NCBI GenBank assembly: GCA_003233295.1
Contig: QILJ01000510.1
Span: forward strand, 1-6,677
Direction of reading: 5' to 3'
Length of the DNA: 6,677 bases
DNA from: Ignavibacteria bacterium
GTDB lineage: Bacteria; Bacteroidota; Ignavibacteria; Ignavibacteriales; Melioribacteraceae
In this document: positions 1 through 6,545 of the stretch, one piece after another
How the letters are laid out: each line of letters opens with the position of its first letter
Numbering within the stretch: position 1 is the stretch's first letter
Made by a program: the position numbers and the translations under genes
The notes under the pieces: generated by a model
The model's database searches: none
What the model saw: the letters and a program-made list of their open reading frames with translations, nothing else
Told to the model about the DNA's origin: nothing

Positions 1-2
1 GC

Positions 3-383
3 GATAGAAAAGGCGGTGTTGTTTGGCATACGCAAGGAAGCGGTAAATCACTTTCAATGGTTTTCTTTACAGGCAAAATCGTTTTGGCTCTTGATAATCC
101 AACCATTTTGGTAATAACAGACCGTAACGATTTGGACGACCAGTTGTTTGATACATTTGCTGCATCCACCCAACTTTTAAGACAAGAACCAAAGCAAGTT
201 GTAAACAGAGAAGATTTAAAAGAGAAATTGAAAGTCGCTTCGGGTGGCGTAATATTTTCAACCATTCAAAAATTCCAACCTGAAAACGGAAATGTTTACG
301 AAACTTTATCGGAAAGAGAAAACATTGTTGTAATTGCAGATGAAGCACACAGAAAACACAATACGGTTTTAAAGCCAAAATAA
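3..383 (+). CDS. hsdR: HsdR, type I restriction enzyme R subunit, N-terminal side of motor domain (5'-partial, frameshifted)
   Basis: This is the ATP-dependent translocase part of the type I restriction endonuclease subunit, which pumps DNA and cuts it when the recognition site is unmethylated. The frame is open from base 3, so the gene starts outside the window; the ATG at 57 is internal. In order I see the P-loop HTQGSGKS (24-50), the motif Ia-type stretch [10 protein letters not shown] (about 117-147), and Walker B/DEAH as IADEAHR (333-353), all in the spacing usual for HsdR. After DEAHR the frame leaves the family pattern and stops at 381-383, while the expected continuation (QYGFKAKI) is found in another frame from 359. 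This is therefore the front part of a frameshifted gene, continued by the next entry. The N-terminal nuclease domain is not in the window. Whether the break is a real mutation or an assembly error cannot be told from the sequence. Identity is very secure. Confidence 0.93.
   Translation, partial: DRKGGVVWHTQGSGKSLSMVFFTGKIVLALDNPTILVITDRNDLDDQLFDTFAASTQLLRQEPKQVVNREDLKEKLKVASGGVIFSTIQKFQPENGNVYETLSERENIVVIADEAHRKHNTVLKPK
353..358 (+). other. Frameshift site in hsdR
   Basis: The upstream frame reads IADEAHR up to 353, and the downstream frame resumes with QYGFKAKI from 359. Five bases (354-358, AAACA) lie between the R and Q codons. The family's usual HR-T/S-QY would need three, so either two extra A's are present (R-T-Q-Y) or one A is missing from the run (R-K-T-Q-Y). 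The A-run at 353-356 makes a homopolymer error or slippage mutation plausible. I see no canonical -1 slippery heptamer, so programmed frameshifting is unlikely. Confidence 0.88.
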
Positions 384-448
384 TAGATGACAAAGATTAT
401 CAGGGAAATGTAGTTGGAAAGAAAATTGTTTATGGCTTCGCAAAATAT

Positions 449-2254
449 ATGCGTGATGCATTGCCAAAAGCTACGTATATCGGTTTTACCGGAACGCCCA
501 TTGAAAGCACCGATGTAAATACGCCCGCTGTTTTCGGAAATTACATTGATGTTTATGATATTGCTCAAGCAGTAGAAGATGGTGCGACCGTTCGCATTTA
601 TTACGAAAGTAGATTAGCAAAAGTAAATCTGAGCGAAGAAGGAAAAAAACTTGTAGAAGAATTAGAAGAAGATTTAAAACAGGAAGATTTAACCGAAACT
701 CAAAAAGCCAAAGCCAAGTGGACACAGTTAGAAGCATTAATTGGTAGTGAAAACAGAATAAAAAATATTGCCCAAGATATTGTTAGTCATTTTGAAGCAC
801 GTCAGGAAGTTTTTGACGGTAAAGGAATGATTGTTTCAATGAGCAGAAGAATTGCAGCCGACCTTTACGATGAAATTATAAAAATAAGACCAGAGTGGCA
901 TTCAGATGATTTGGATAAAGGAGTTATTAAAGTTGTAATGACTTCGGCAAGTTTAGACGGACCAAAAATTGCCAAACATCACACAACCAAACAACAAAGA
1001 AAAATATTAGCCGACCGGATGAAAGACCCGGAGGACGAATTACAATTGGTTATTGTTCGTGATATGTGGCTTACCGGATTTGATGTTCCAATGCTTCACA
1101 CTTTATACATTGATAAACCAATGAGAGGTCATAACCTTATGCAGGCAATTGCAAGGGTTAACAGAGTTTACAAAGATAAGCCGGGCGGATTAGTTGTTGA
1201 CTATCTCGGCATAGCATCTGACTTGAAAAAGGCACTTTCTTTTTATTCAGATTCAGGTGGAAAAGGCGACCCAACTATTTTACAAGAACAAGCTGTTGAA
1301 TTAATGTTGGAGAAATTGGAAGTCGTTTCCCAAATGTTTCATAAGTTTCCTTACGAAGAATATTTTGAAGCAGACACCTCTAAAAAACTTTCAATGATTT
1401 TATCAGCCGAAGAGCATATTCTCGGTTTGGAAGATGGCAAAAAAAGATATATAAATGAAGTAACAGCACTTTCAAAATCCTTTGCCATTGCTATTCCACA
1501 CAAACAAGCAATGGATGTAAAAGATGAAGTTGCATTTTTTCAGGCAGTAAAAGCACGATTGGCAAAATTTGACGGAACAGGTGCAAGCAAAACTGACGAA
1601 GAAATTGAAACTACAATCCGACAAGTAATAGACAAAGCCTTAGTTTCAGAACAGGTGATAGATATTTTTGATGCAGCAGGAATTAAGAAACCGGATATTT
1701 CAATACTTTCAGAAGAATTCCTTTTGGAACTTAAAGGAATGGAGCATAAGAATGTCGCAATGGAAGTCTTGAAAAAACTCCTAAACGATGAAATCAAATC
1801 TCGTTCTAAAAAGAATTTGGTTAAGAGTAAAACACTAATGAAAATGCTCGAAAATGCGATTAAAAAATATCATAACAAAATCTTGACAGCAACAGAAGTG
1901 ATGGACGAACTCATTAAATTGAGTAAAGAAATTGTAGAAATCGATAGGCAAGCTGAAGAACTCGGTTTGTCTGATTTTGAATATGCTTTTTATACCGCTG
2001 TTGCTGATAATAAAAGTGCTAAAGAATTAATGGGGAAAGATAAACTGAGAGCACTTGCGGTGATTTTAACCGAACGAGTAAAAGCAAACGCATCAATTGA
2101 CTGGACGATAAAAGAAAGTGTAAGAGCTAAATTGAAAGTAATAATCAAACGGACTTTGAGACAATTTGGCTATCCACCGGATATGCAAAAATTAGCAACT
2201 GAAACCGTATTAAAGCAAGCAGAATTAATTGCAAATGAAATAACGAATGAATAG
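449..2254 (+). CDS. hsdR: HsdR, type I restriction enzyme R subunit, C-terminal part of motor plus DUF3387-type C-terminus (after frameshift)
   Basis: This continues the preceding fragment. Homologous sequence in this frame begins at 359, 30 codons before the first ATG at 449, so that ATG is an internal methionine and not a true start. Counting from it, motif III FTGTP is at residues 13-17, GMIVSMSRR at 126-134, motif [10 protein letters not shown] at 206-214, and motif [10 protein letters not shown] at 232-239. These are the RecA-like domain 2 signatures of HsdR. From about residue 385 to the end there is a long, charged, helical region typical of the DUF3387 C-terminus (pattern [10 protein letters not shown] near the end), which is thought to contact the methyltransferase core. 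The stop is TAG at 2252-2254. hsdM and hsdS are absent downstream, where a convergent HIT gene follows after 35 bp, so they would have to lie upstream of the window. Read from this ATG alone, the product would lack Walker A and DEAH and be inactive as an ATPase. Confidence 0.93.
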   Translation: MRDALPKATYIGFTGTPIESTDVNTPAVFGNYIDVYDIAQAVEDGATVRIYYESRLAKVNLSEEGKKLVEELEEDLKQEDLTETQKAKAKWTQLEALIGSENRIKNIAQDIVSHFEARQEVFDGKGMIVSMSRRIAADLYDEIIKIRPEWHSDDLDKGVIKVVMTSASLDGPKIAKHHTTKQQRKILADRMKDPEDELQLVIVRDMWLTGFDVPMLHTLYIDKPMRGHNLMQAIARVNRVYKDKPGGLVVDYLGIASDLKKALSFYSDSGGKGDPTILQEQAVELMLEKLEVVSQMFHKFPYEEYFEADTSKKLSMILSAEEHILGLEDGKKRYINEVTALSKSFAIAIPHKQAMDVKDEVAFFQAVKARLAKFDGTGASKTDEEIETTIRQVIDKALVSEQVIDIFDAAGIKKPDISILSEEFLLELKGMEHKNVAMEVLKKLLNDEIKSRSKKNLVKSKTLMKMLENAIKKYHNKILTATEVMDELIKLSKEIVEIDRQAEELGLSDFEYAFYTAVADNKSAKELMGKDKLRALAVILTERVKANASIDWTIKESVRAKLKVIIKRTLRQFGYPPDMQKLATETVLKQAELIANEITNE

Positions 2255-2289
2255 ACAACACTTAAATATAAAATTTGTCAAATGTTTCA

Positions 2290-2637
2290 CTATCCCGGAG
2301 GCCATTGCATTCTTCTTCCGCCGAGCAGATGGAGGTGAAGGTGATAGACTTCCTGTCCGCCGTTATTGCCACAGTTAAATACCAAACGGAAACCATCTTC
2401 TGAAATCCCTTCATCCTTTGCAATTTTGTTTGCAACGTCAATCATCTCGCCGAGTAAAGCTCCATGTTCTGCGCCGTTCAATTCACGGACAGTGGGTATC
2501 TCAATTTTCGGGATTATCAAAATGTGAGTCGGCGCTTGCGGATTAATATCGCGGAATGCTAAGATATTGTCATTCTCAAATACAATATCAGCCGGAATTT
2601 CCTTTTTAACTATTTTTGAAAATATTGTTCCTGCCAT
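2290..2637 (-). CDS. hinT: HIT family (HINT branch) nucleotide-binding hydrolase
   Basis: This is a complete 115-residue histidine-triad protein of the HINT branch, the usual length for the family. These small cytosolic homodimers hydrolyse AMP-linked substrates such as adenosine phosphoramidates. The N-terminus (FSKIVKKEIPADIV) and the DINPQAPTHILIIPK segment are canonical. The catalytic triad is at residues 99-103 in VYHLHLHLLGGR, with His101 expected to be the nucleophile by family knowledge. The C-terminus MQWPPG is also the typical ending. The ATG at 2635-2637 is supported by a good Shine-Dalgarno sequence (AAGAGGA, 6 bases upstream) and by the family N-terminus. The gene lies 128 bp downstream of the response regulator on the same strand and ends 35 bp from the convergent hsdR stop. 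HIT genes are housekeeping, so this side of the junction looks like ordinary chromosome. The physiological substrate cannot be inferred. Confidence 0.95.
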   Translation of the reverse strand: MAGTIFSKIVKKEIPADIVFENDNILAFRDINPQAPTHILIIPKIEIPTVRELNGAEHGALLGEMIDVANKIAKDEGISEDGFRLVFNCGNNGGQEVYHLHLHLLGGRRMQWPPG

Positions 2638-2643
2638 AATATT

Positions 2644-2650
2644 TCCTCTT
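2644..2650 (-). promoter_or_regulatory. Ribosome binding site of the HIT gene
   Basis: On the minus strand AAGAGGA lies 6 bases before the ATG at 2637. It is the clearest Shine-Dalgarno sequence in the window; the two secreted-protein genes and the response regulator have weak or no recognisable ones. It fixes the start of the HIT gene. Confidence 0.7.
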
Positions 2651-2654
2651 ATTT

Positions 2655-2660
2655 ATTATC
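2655..2660 (-). promoter_or_regulatory. Possible -10 element for the HIT gene
   Basis: GATAAT on the minus strand, 17 bases downstream of the weak -35 candidate TTTTTA, would give a leader of roughly 15 bases carrying the Shine-Dalgarno. The -35 match is poor and the region is AT-rich, so this is only a candidate. If real, the HIT gene is transcribed independently of the response regulator upstream. Confidence 0.25.
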
Positions 2661-2684
2661 CTATAAACAATCGCTTTTAAAAAT

Positions 2685-2749
2685 CTTAATCTTAATCTTA
2701 ATCTGGGTTCTTAATCTTATTCTTACCCTGGTTTTAGCATTAGATTAAG
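2685..2749. repeat. GATTAA hexamer tandem repeat with inverted copy, in the response regulator/HIT intergenic region
   Basis: On the + strand CTTAAT occurs three times head to tail (2685-2702), again at 2710-2715 after TGGGTT, followed by the degenerate CTTATT. The octamer CTTAATCT (2697-2704) is matched by its exact reverse complement AGATTAAG at 2742-2749. A GGGT/ACCC pair (2705-2708 and 2725-2728) lies inside that inverted repeat, so an RNA from either strand could fold into a bulged stem. The 128-bp gap (2638-2765) holds nothing else but the HIT promoter and RBS candidates. The repeat could be a slippage-prone microsatellite, a member of a dispersed intergenic repeat family, or part of a weak terminator after the response regulator. 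Confidence 0.6.
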
Positions 2750-2765
2750 AAAAATCAAAAATCAA

Positions 2766-4118
2766 TCACTCTTTTTCAATATTATATTTCTTCATTTTAT
2801 TATACAAGTGACTTCTCTGTATCCCTAGTATTTCCGCGGTTCTGCTGATGTTCCAATTATTTAACTGCAACTGTTTTAATATAAATGCCCGCTCGGCTTT
2901 TTCCTTAAACTCTTGGAATGAGTTAGTTACATTCAGAAAATCATCTGTCTTTGTTGTTGAGTCGGGCAGCAGACCGGATATGTCTTTTGAAGAAATCTCA
3001 TCCTTCGGGATCATGATAATTATTCGTTCAATAATGTTTTTTAACTCGCGAATATTTCCAGACCAATGCATATTTTTCAAAAGTGTTATTGCGGAATCAT
3101 CGAACTTGACCAGCGGAAAATTGTTTTTTCTGCAAATTGTTTTAATAAAATGATCAATCAATAGGGGAATATCATCCTTCCTTTCTCTCAGCGGCGGAAT
3201 GATTATTGGAATAACATTCAGCCTGTGAAAAAGATCTTCTCTGAAATTACCAGCTTCAATTTCCTTTGCAAGGTCTTTATTGGTTGCCGTTATTATACGA
3301 ACATCCACATCAATTTTGTTGTTGCCGCCTACACGCTCGATCTTTCCGTCCTCAATTGCACGCAGTACTTTTGCCTGCGCCTGCAGACTCATGTCTCCGA
3401 TCTCATCAAGGAAAAGTGTTCCCTTATTTGCCGATTCAAATTTGCCGATCCTTTTATTCTGCGCTCCGGTAAAAGCGCCTTTCTCATGACCGAATAATTC
3501 CGATTCAATTAACTCGTTAGGTATTGCTGCGCAGTTGACTTCAATAAAAGGTTTATCCGCTCGGTTACTCTGACGATGGATCTCTCTTGCGGCTAATTCC
3601 TTACCGGTTCCGTTTTCCCCGGTTATTAAAATTCGAGCGTCAGATTTTGCAACCCGGTTGATCGTTTGTAAAATTAATTGGTAAGCTTTACTTTCTCCAA
3701 TCATCGTCTGCTCGGTTTCGAGATTTTTTTTTAGATTTTTATTTTCCGTTATAAGATTTGTCCGCTCGCACGCATTCCTAACACTGATAAGGAGTTTCTC
3801 TCTATCGATCGGTTTCTCGATAAAATCAAACGCACCGAGTTTTGTAGCTTTAACTGCATTTTCGAGACTGCTGTGTGCGGAGATCATTATTACATTTATA
3901 ATGATATTTTTGTTTTTGATCTCGTTCAGAACTTCGAACCCGGTCATATTCGGCATTTGGATATCGAGCAGCAGAACAGAATACTGGTTGAACTCTAAAT
4001 TCTTCAACCCCTCTTTGGCATCGGTAAAATAATCAACTTTATAATCCTCGTACTCAAGGATCATTTTGATGCTTTCACAAATTTCTATTTCATCATCTAT
4101 AATTAACACAGAGTTCAT
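2766..4118 (-). CDS. NtrC-family sigma-54-dependent response regulator (REC, AAA+, Fis-type HTH)
   Basis: This is a complete 450-residue two-component regulator. The receiver domain (about 1-118) has the acidic pocket D8-D9, phosphoacceptor D52 in LLLDIQMP, S80 and K102 (EKP). A short charged, probably coiled linker (about 120-138) follows. The AAA+ sigma-54 interaction domain (about 138-370) shows Walker A GENGTGKE (167-174), an intact GAFTGA loop (214-219), Walker B GTLFLDE (233-239), arginine-finger candidates R293 and R299, and sensor II WSGNIREL (352-359). A Fis-type helix-turn-helix (about 420-445, ISRTAEILGIQRSHLYNKM) ends the protein. Phosphorylation should drive oligomerisation and ATP-dependent opening of sigma-54 promoters. 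Its ATG follows the TGA of the upstream gene after a single base with no Shine-Dalgarno, which suggests translational coupling. The cognate kinase is not in the window and the targets are unknown; I found no -24/-12 promoter in the nearby intergenic regions. Confidence 0.96.
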   Translation of the reverse strand: MNSVLIIDDEIEICESIKMILEYEDYKVDYFTDAKEGLKNLEFNQYSVLLLDIQMPNMTGFEVLNEIKNKNIIINVIMISAHSSLENAVKATKLGAFDFIEKPIDREKLLISVRNACERTNLITENKNLKKNLETEQTMIGESKAYQLILQTINRVAKSDARILITGENGTGKELAAREIHRQSNRADKPFIEVNCAAIPNELIESELFGHEKGAFTGAQNKRIGKFESANKGTLFLDEIGDMSLQAQAKVLRAIEDGKIERVGGNNKIDVDVRIITATNKDLAKEIEAGNFREDLFHRLNVIPIIIPPLRERKDDIPLLIDHFIKTICRKNNFPLVKFDDSAITLLKNMHWSGNIRELKNIIERIIIMIPKDEISSKDISGLLPDSTTKTDDFLNVTNSFQEFKEKAERAFILKQLQLNNWNISRTAEILGIQRSHLYNKMKKYNIEKE

Positions 4119-4119
4119 A

Positions 4120-4785
4120 TCAGTAACAATAATTTAATGTAAAGAAAGTATAAAGTTTGAATGCTTCTGACGGCAGATAATTTTTATCATCGTTTAACCG
4201 TTTCCCGAAATGATACCCCAAAAAATTTGCAATAAAATCCCGGTTGTCAATAGTTCCTTCCACCTTAAAAGCATCCTCAAATAACTCTACTAAAATACTC
4301 AGAAATTTTGATAAATTAAAAAGAGATACGGAATAAGAAAGAAAAGCATTACCGAAAAAATGTGCTACTTTATCCTTATCGCCAAATTTTGTTTGCGGGG
4401 AATCGATCAAAACTTGACCGGGCAATCGTTCTATTTTCTTTTTTAATATTCCTTCAGGACCGGAAGGTAGTTCAGCGCCAAGTTTAATACTTGTAAAGGG
4501 GATATGAAGAGGCATTTCCCTAAAAGGTAAAGTTGCGAATGTTAATGTCAGCAAAGCCTCATCAATTGCGCCGTTATGGAAGTGCACCGCTCTAAGATAT
4601 AAAGTATCAACTAGATCCAAATCAGTATTTGTTTCACTGAGTGAATCGAACCTATCGGATATTATAAAATCAACCATGTATGCTATTCCGTTCTCCAGAT
4701 CTTTATTAACAAATATTTGTGCTGAGACTTCGGAGGAGATCAAATAGATAAGTATTGACAATTTTATAATATATCGTAACTTCAT
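4120..4785 (-). CDS. Secreted/periplasmic protein with VanZ/DUF2279-like C-terminal pattern, function unknown
   Basis: This 221-residue protein opens with a clear signal peptide: basic MKLRYIIK, a hydrophobic core, and a likely cut after VSA at residue 22. The middle (about 25-135) is unrecognised. The C-terminal part has DKDKVAHFFGNAF (136-148), a hydrophobic stretch with E167/E170-D171, then D180/D183, N187, G190 and G194 in DFIANFLGYHFGKRL. This order (DK-x2-HF, acidic residues, D-x3-N-x2-G) resembles VanZ-like and DUF2279/YfiM-like proteins, but I judge it by eye only. The stretches at 143-169 and 184-194 may be membrane-associated. The gene is first in a probable two-gene operon: its TGA is one base from the response regulator ATG. 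No Shine-Dalgarno precedes the ATG, as is common in Bacteroidota-like genomes. It might be an envelope component whose level is tied to the regulator. No enzymatic role can be claimed. Confidence 0.82.
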   Translation of the reverse strand: MKLRYIIKLSILIYLISSEVSAQIFVNKDLENGIAYMVDFIISDRFDSLSETNTDLDLVDTLYLRAVHFHNGAIDEALLTLTFATLPFREMPLHIPFTSIKLGAELPSGPEGILKKKIERLPGQVLIDSPQTKFGDKDKVAHFFGNAFLSYSVSLFNLSKFLSILVELFEDAFKVEGTIDNRDFIANFLGYHFGKRLNDDKNYLPSEAFKLYTFFTLNYCY

Positions 4786-4856
4786 ATATAATTTTAATAA
4801 TTAATAATTAAGTTTCACTATTCAAATTTAACAAATAATAAATCAATGGATTTTTT
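4786..4856. promoter_or_regulatory. Divergent intergenic region, probable promoters for both secreted-protein genes
   Basis: Only 71 very AT-rich bases separate two divergent start codons, so promoters for both directions should lie here. On the minus strand TAAATTTG (4823-4830) fits the Bacteroidota -7 consensus TAnnTTTG and would give a leader of about 30 bases for the regulator operon. No matching -33 TTG lies at the right distance, and such an octamer is easily met by chance in this composition. On the plus strand only poor candidates are seen (TTTCAC, 17 bases, TAATAA). No sigma-54 -24/-12 element is visible, which argues against simple autoregulation by the neighbouring NtrC-type protein. 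Confidence 0.35.
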
Positions 4857-5648
4857 ATGTACGGTTTTAGATTAATACTCAGCGCATTTATATTATTGAT
4901 TTTATCGTCAGTTGTATTTGCACAGACATACAACTTTGACACTCACATGCTTAATCTGAAAGGAGAGTTGAGCAGTGATGATGCATACCAGGACAACTTC
5001 GGCAGATTCGATGCCTACCAGTTGAATATGAATAAAGGGGATTATATCAAAATAAAACTGAAAGCAGATTTTTTCCCGCTTATTACAATAGTTGCTCCAT
5101 CCGGTATTCATAAGATATCTTTTCCGGCTGATCAGAATCCCGTGGTGAATTTGGAAAAAGAAATTAACGAGACCGGGCGCTGGTATATTTATGTTTCAGG
5201 CGATAGTACTGATGTAGGCGCTCATGAACTGCAGTTGTGTTATGTTGCCGAAAGTACACGCCAGTTACCACCCGGTTCGGATATCTGCACAATTACACAA
5301 TTCCTATTGGCACATTCGAAGACAAACTTTTTCTATTATCGTGATAAAGATTGCGATGTTAAAAACGGTAGTTGGGATGTTGATCTACCTAATCAAAACT
5401 TGTTTGACAATGTGGAAGTAAAAGCAAAAGGAAATTCGGTTAGTTTTGTTTTGCAGACAAACAGTAATGTAAATAAAAATAAATTTGGTGAATGGTCATA
5501 TCAAATATCCGAATGTCTTTCGGATGATTGGATTGAAAAGGGGAGCGACAATCAAACAGTATTTACAGAGAGCAGCGGAACTCGAAAAATAAAAATTGAA
5601 TTCAGCGGAGGGAAAATTACTCTGAGTTTTACTGCTTCTGTTAAGTAA
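4857..5648 (+). CDS. Secreted protein with PPC-like N-terminal beta domain, function unknown
   Basis: This 263-residue exported protein has a signal peptide with a hydrophobic core and probable cleavage after VFA (residue 22). Residues about 33-130 resemble a bacterial pre-peptidase C-terminal (PPC) domain: LKGELSSDDA, FDAYQLNMNKGDYIKIKL, then FFPLITIVAPSG and GRWYIYVSG, ending GAHELQLCYV. PPC domains are beta-sandwiches usually attached to secreted peptidases or adhesins, yet no protease domain is present. The second half (about 143-263) is unrecognised, rich in polar and beta-forming residues, and has a regular strand-turn ending (TRKIKIEFSGGKITLSFTA). After the signal peptide there are four cysteines (128, 144, 166, 220), enough for two disulfides. 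The ATG at 4857 is the first in frame after a stop at 4839; GGA seven bases upstream is a weak ribosome site. It is transcribed away from the regulator operon and followed 15 bases later by a strong hairpin. A single-gene unit is likely. Confidence 0.83.
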   Translation: MYGFRLILSAFILLILSSVVFAQTYNFDTHMLNLKGELSSDDAYQDNFGRFDAYQLNMNKGDYIKIKLKADFFPLITIVAPSGIHKISFPADQNPVVNLEKEINETGRWYIYVSGDSTDVGAHELQLCYVAESTRQLPPGSDICTITQFLLAHSKTNFFYYRDKDCDVKNGSWDVDLPNQNLFDNVEVKAKGNSVSFVLQTNSNVNKNKFGEWSYQISECLSDDWIEKGSDNQTVFTESSGTRKIKIEFSGGKITLSFTASVK

Positions 5649-5659
5649 ATATTTAATAT

Positions 5660-5689
5660 AAAAAAGGCTGTCAAAAATGACAGCCTTAA
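5660..5689. terminator. Intrinsic terminator hairpin between convergent genes
   Basis: A perfect 10-bp stem AAGGCTGTCA/TGACAGCCTT (5664-5673 and 5678-5687) closes a 4-base AAAA loop. It starts 15 bases after the stop of the PPC-like gene. The flank favours the minus strand: read that way the GC core is followed by six T's, whereas on the plus strand only TT follows before A's. It may act in both directions, ending the secreted-protein transcript and anything coming from the decayed genes at the right. Confidence 0.8.
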
Positions 5690-5700
5690 AAAGAATCAAA

Positions 5701-6027
5701 TTATTTTTTATCCTGATCACGAATAAGCGGAATTTTTTCCGTTCTCTGCTATTTTATCATTAATGAGATACGTGATTCTATCTGCAAAAACTTACCAACC
5801 AATTTAGGTGGTAATACTTTTGACATTTTCTTAAAGTATTCTTCATCCAAGTCTAATTTATTTCGTCTCAATTCAATGCTTCTGTAAACAAGTTCAGTAG
5901 CTTTTCTATCGCTCAAGTCGTAATAGTTCATTAAATAATCTTCAATTATACCTTATGCTTCAGCACGGAATTTATCATATAAAGGACAAAATACCTTTGC
6001 TTGTTCTGGAGTTAAATCTAGATGTCC
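5701..6027 (-). pseudogene. Remnant of a periplasmic 'LTPEQ...IPLI' family gene with two in-frame stops and no N-terminus
   Basis: Read in one minus-strand frame, 6027 to 5701 gives GHLDLTPEQAKVFCPLYDKFRAEA, TAA (5953-5955), GIIEDYLMNYYDLSDRK (and onward) to FLQIESRISLMIK, TAG (5749-5751), QRTEKIPLIRDQDKK, TAA (5701-5703). The parts line up with small exported helical proteins, often called hypothetical, that have LTPEQA, an FWP-x-Y motif, a long helical middle, and a QIE-x-x-(9)-IPL/V ending. The conserved W is here C. Compared with the family as I remember it, about 7-8 codons are missing around the first stop. The signal peptide and N-terminal part are absent: the recognisable sequence begins directly at the 3' end of the transporter fragment. 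An open stretch from an ATG at 5931 to the TAG (60 codons) could be mis-called as a gene. Frame conservation across both stops shows it once coded. The family assignment is from memory and moderately sure; the pseudogene reading is stronger. Confidence 0.75.
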
Positions 6028-6029
6028 TT

Positions 6030-6545
6030 TTAATCTTTTACTTTTACCATCATTATTGCAGCAGCAAGAAAAGATATACCGCCTAGCAATAATGCATATA
6101 TTGCTTCACCATGGAAAAGGTCCTTTACAAAGAAGCCCAGTATGGCAGCAGCAGTTATCTGTGGAATAACAATGAAAAAATTGAATATTCCCATATAGAC
6201 ACCTAACTTATTCTGCGGAAGAGAACCGGTCAGAATTGCATATGGTATTGCAAGAATTGAAGCCCAAGCAAGTCCGATACCTAACTCGGATATTATTAGA
6301 AGATTAGGATCTTTAATGATATAGAAGGAAGCCAGACCAATTGCGCCGGCAACCAAACTTATTGAGTGAACATATTTCCTTGCGATCTTTTTTGACATCC
6401 AAACCAAGAGGAATGCCATTAAGGCAGCGAACCCGTTATAGACAGCCATTAATATTCCCACCCAATCAGCGCCTTCATTGTATAATGCCGATGAAGTATC
6501 AACCGCGCCGTATATGTGTTTGGTTACTGCAGGAGTAGTATATAG
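6030..6545 (-). pseudogene. MFS transporter, SLC45/GPH-like sugar symporter, C-terminal fragment (5'-truncated)
   Basis: This is the C-terminal part of a 12-helix sugar:cation symporter of the major facilitator superfamily. The recognisable frame starts at about 6545 (YTTPAVTKHIYG), runs through SSALYNEGADWVGILMAVYNG, and ends with VKVKD and TAA at 6030-6032. Highly typical pieces are GLAWASILAIPYAILTGSLP and LGVYMGIFNFFIVIPQI. Counted from a GTG at 6459-6461, helices are predicted near 3-22, 34-50, 54-74, 90-110 and 119-138. That GTG could give a 143-residue product, but it sits inside a conserved segment and is unlikely to be a true start. Upstream of 6545 the frame (DPPLYTT) loses family likeness and meets a TAG at 6582-6584. 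Roughly the first half to two thirds of the protein is missing, so transport function is not expected. The cause could be deletion, insertion or a mis-join. The 3' end looks natural. Substrate is unknown; maltose or sucrose are typical of relatives. Confidence 0.85.

Noticed and set aside
353..383. Programmed ribosomal frameshift in hsdR
   Set aside because: No X-XXY-YYZ slippery heptamer in the correct phase or stimulatory stem is visible, and HsdR is not known to be made this way. A mutation or sequence error is simpler.
296..737. Minus-strand open frames opposite hsdR
   Set aside because: The plus strand holds canonical helicase motifs here; the reverse frames are shadows.
1..2254. Novel defence system around hsdR
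   Set aside because: Only a standard HsdR is visible, the downstream neighbour is a housekeeping HIT gene, and no accessory defence genes are in the window.
2685..2725. CRISPR-like array
   Set aside because: The unit is six bases, is mostly contiguous without spacers, and no cas gene is present.
3225..3497. Overlapping plus-strand open frames inside the response regulator
   Set aside because: They are antisense shadows of the conserved AAA+ domain and have no family-like sequence or ribosome site.
5306..5325. Sigma-54 -24-like TTGGCAC
   Set aside because: No TTGC/-12 element at the right spacing, and it lies inside the coding region of the PPC-like gene.
5496..5720. 74-codon minus-strand ORF over the PPC-like gene's 3' end
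   Set aside because: It runs through the terminator hairpin and antisense to a well-supported gene, and shows no recognisable sequence.
5701..5955. Reassigned stop codons (alternative genetic code)
   Set aside because: Both TAA and TAG would have to be sense codons, yet hsdR ends naturally in TAG, the HIT gene ends in TAG right after WPPG, and the transporter ends in TAA. Decay explains the in-frame stops better.
6341..6538. 65-codon plus-strand ORF at the right end
   Set aside because: It is antisense to the clearly recognisable MFS fragment.
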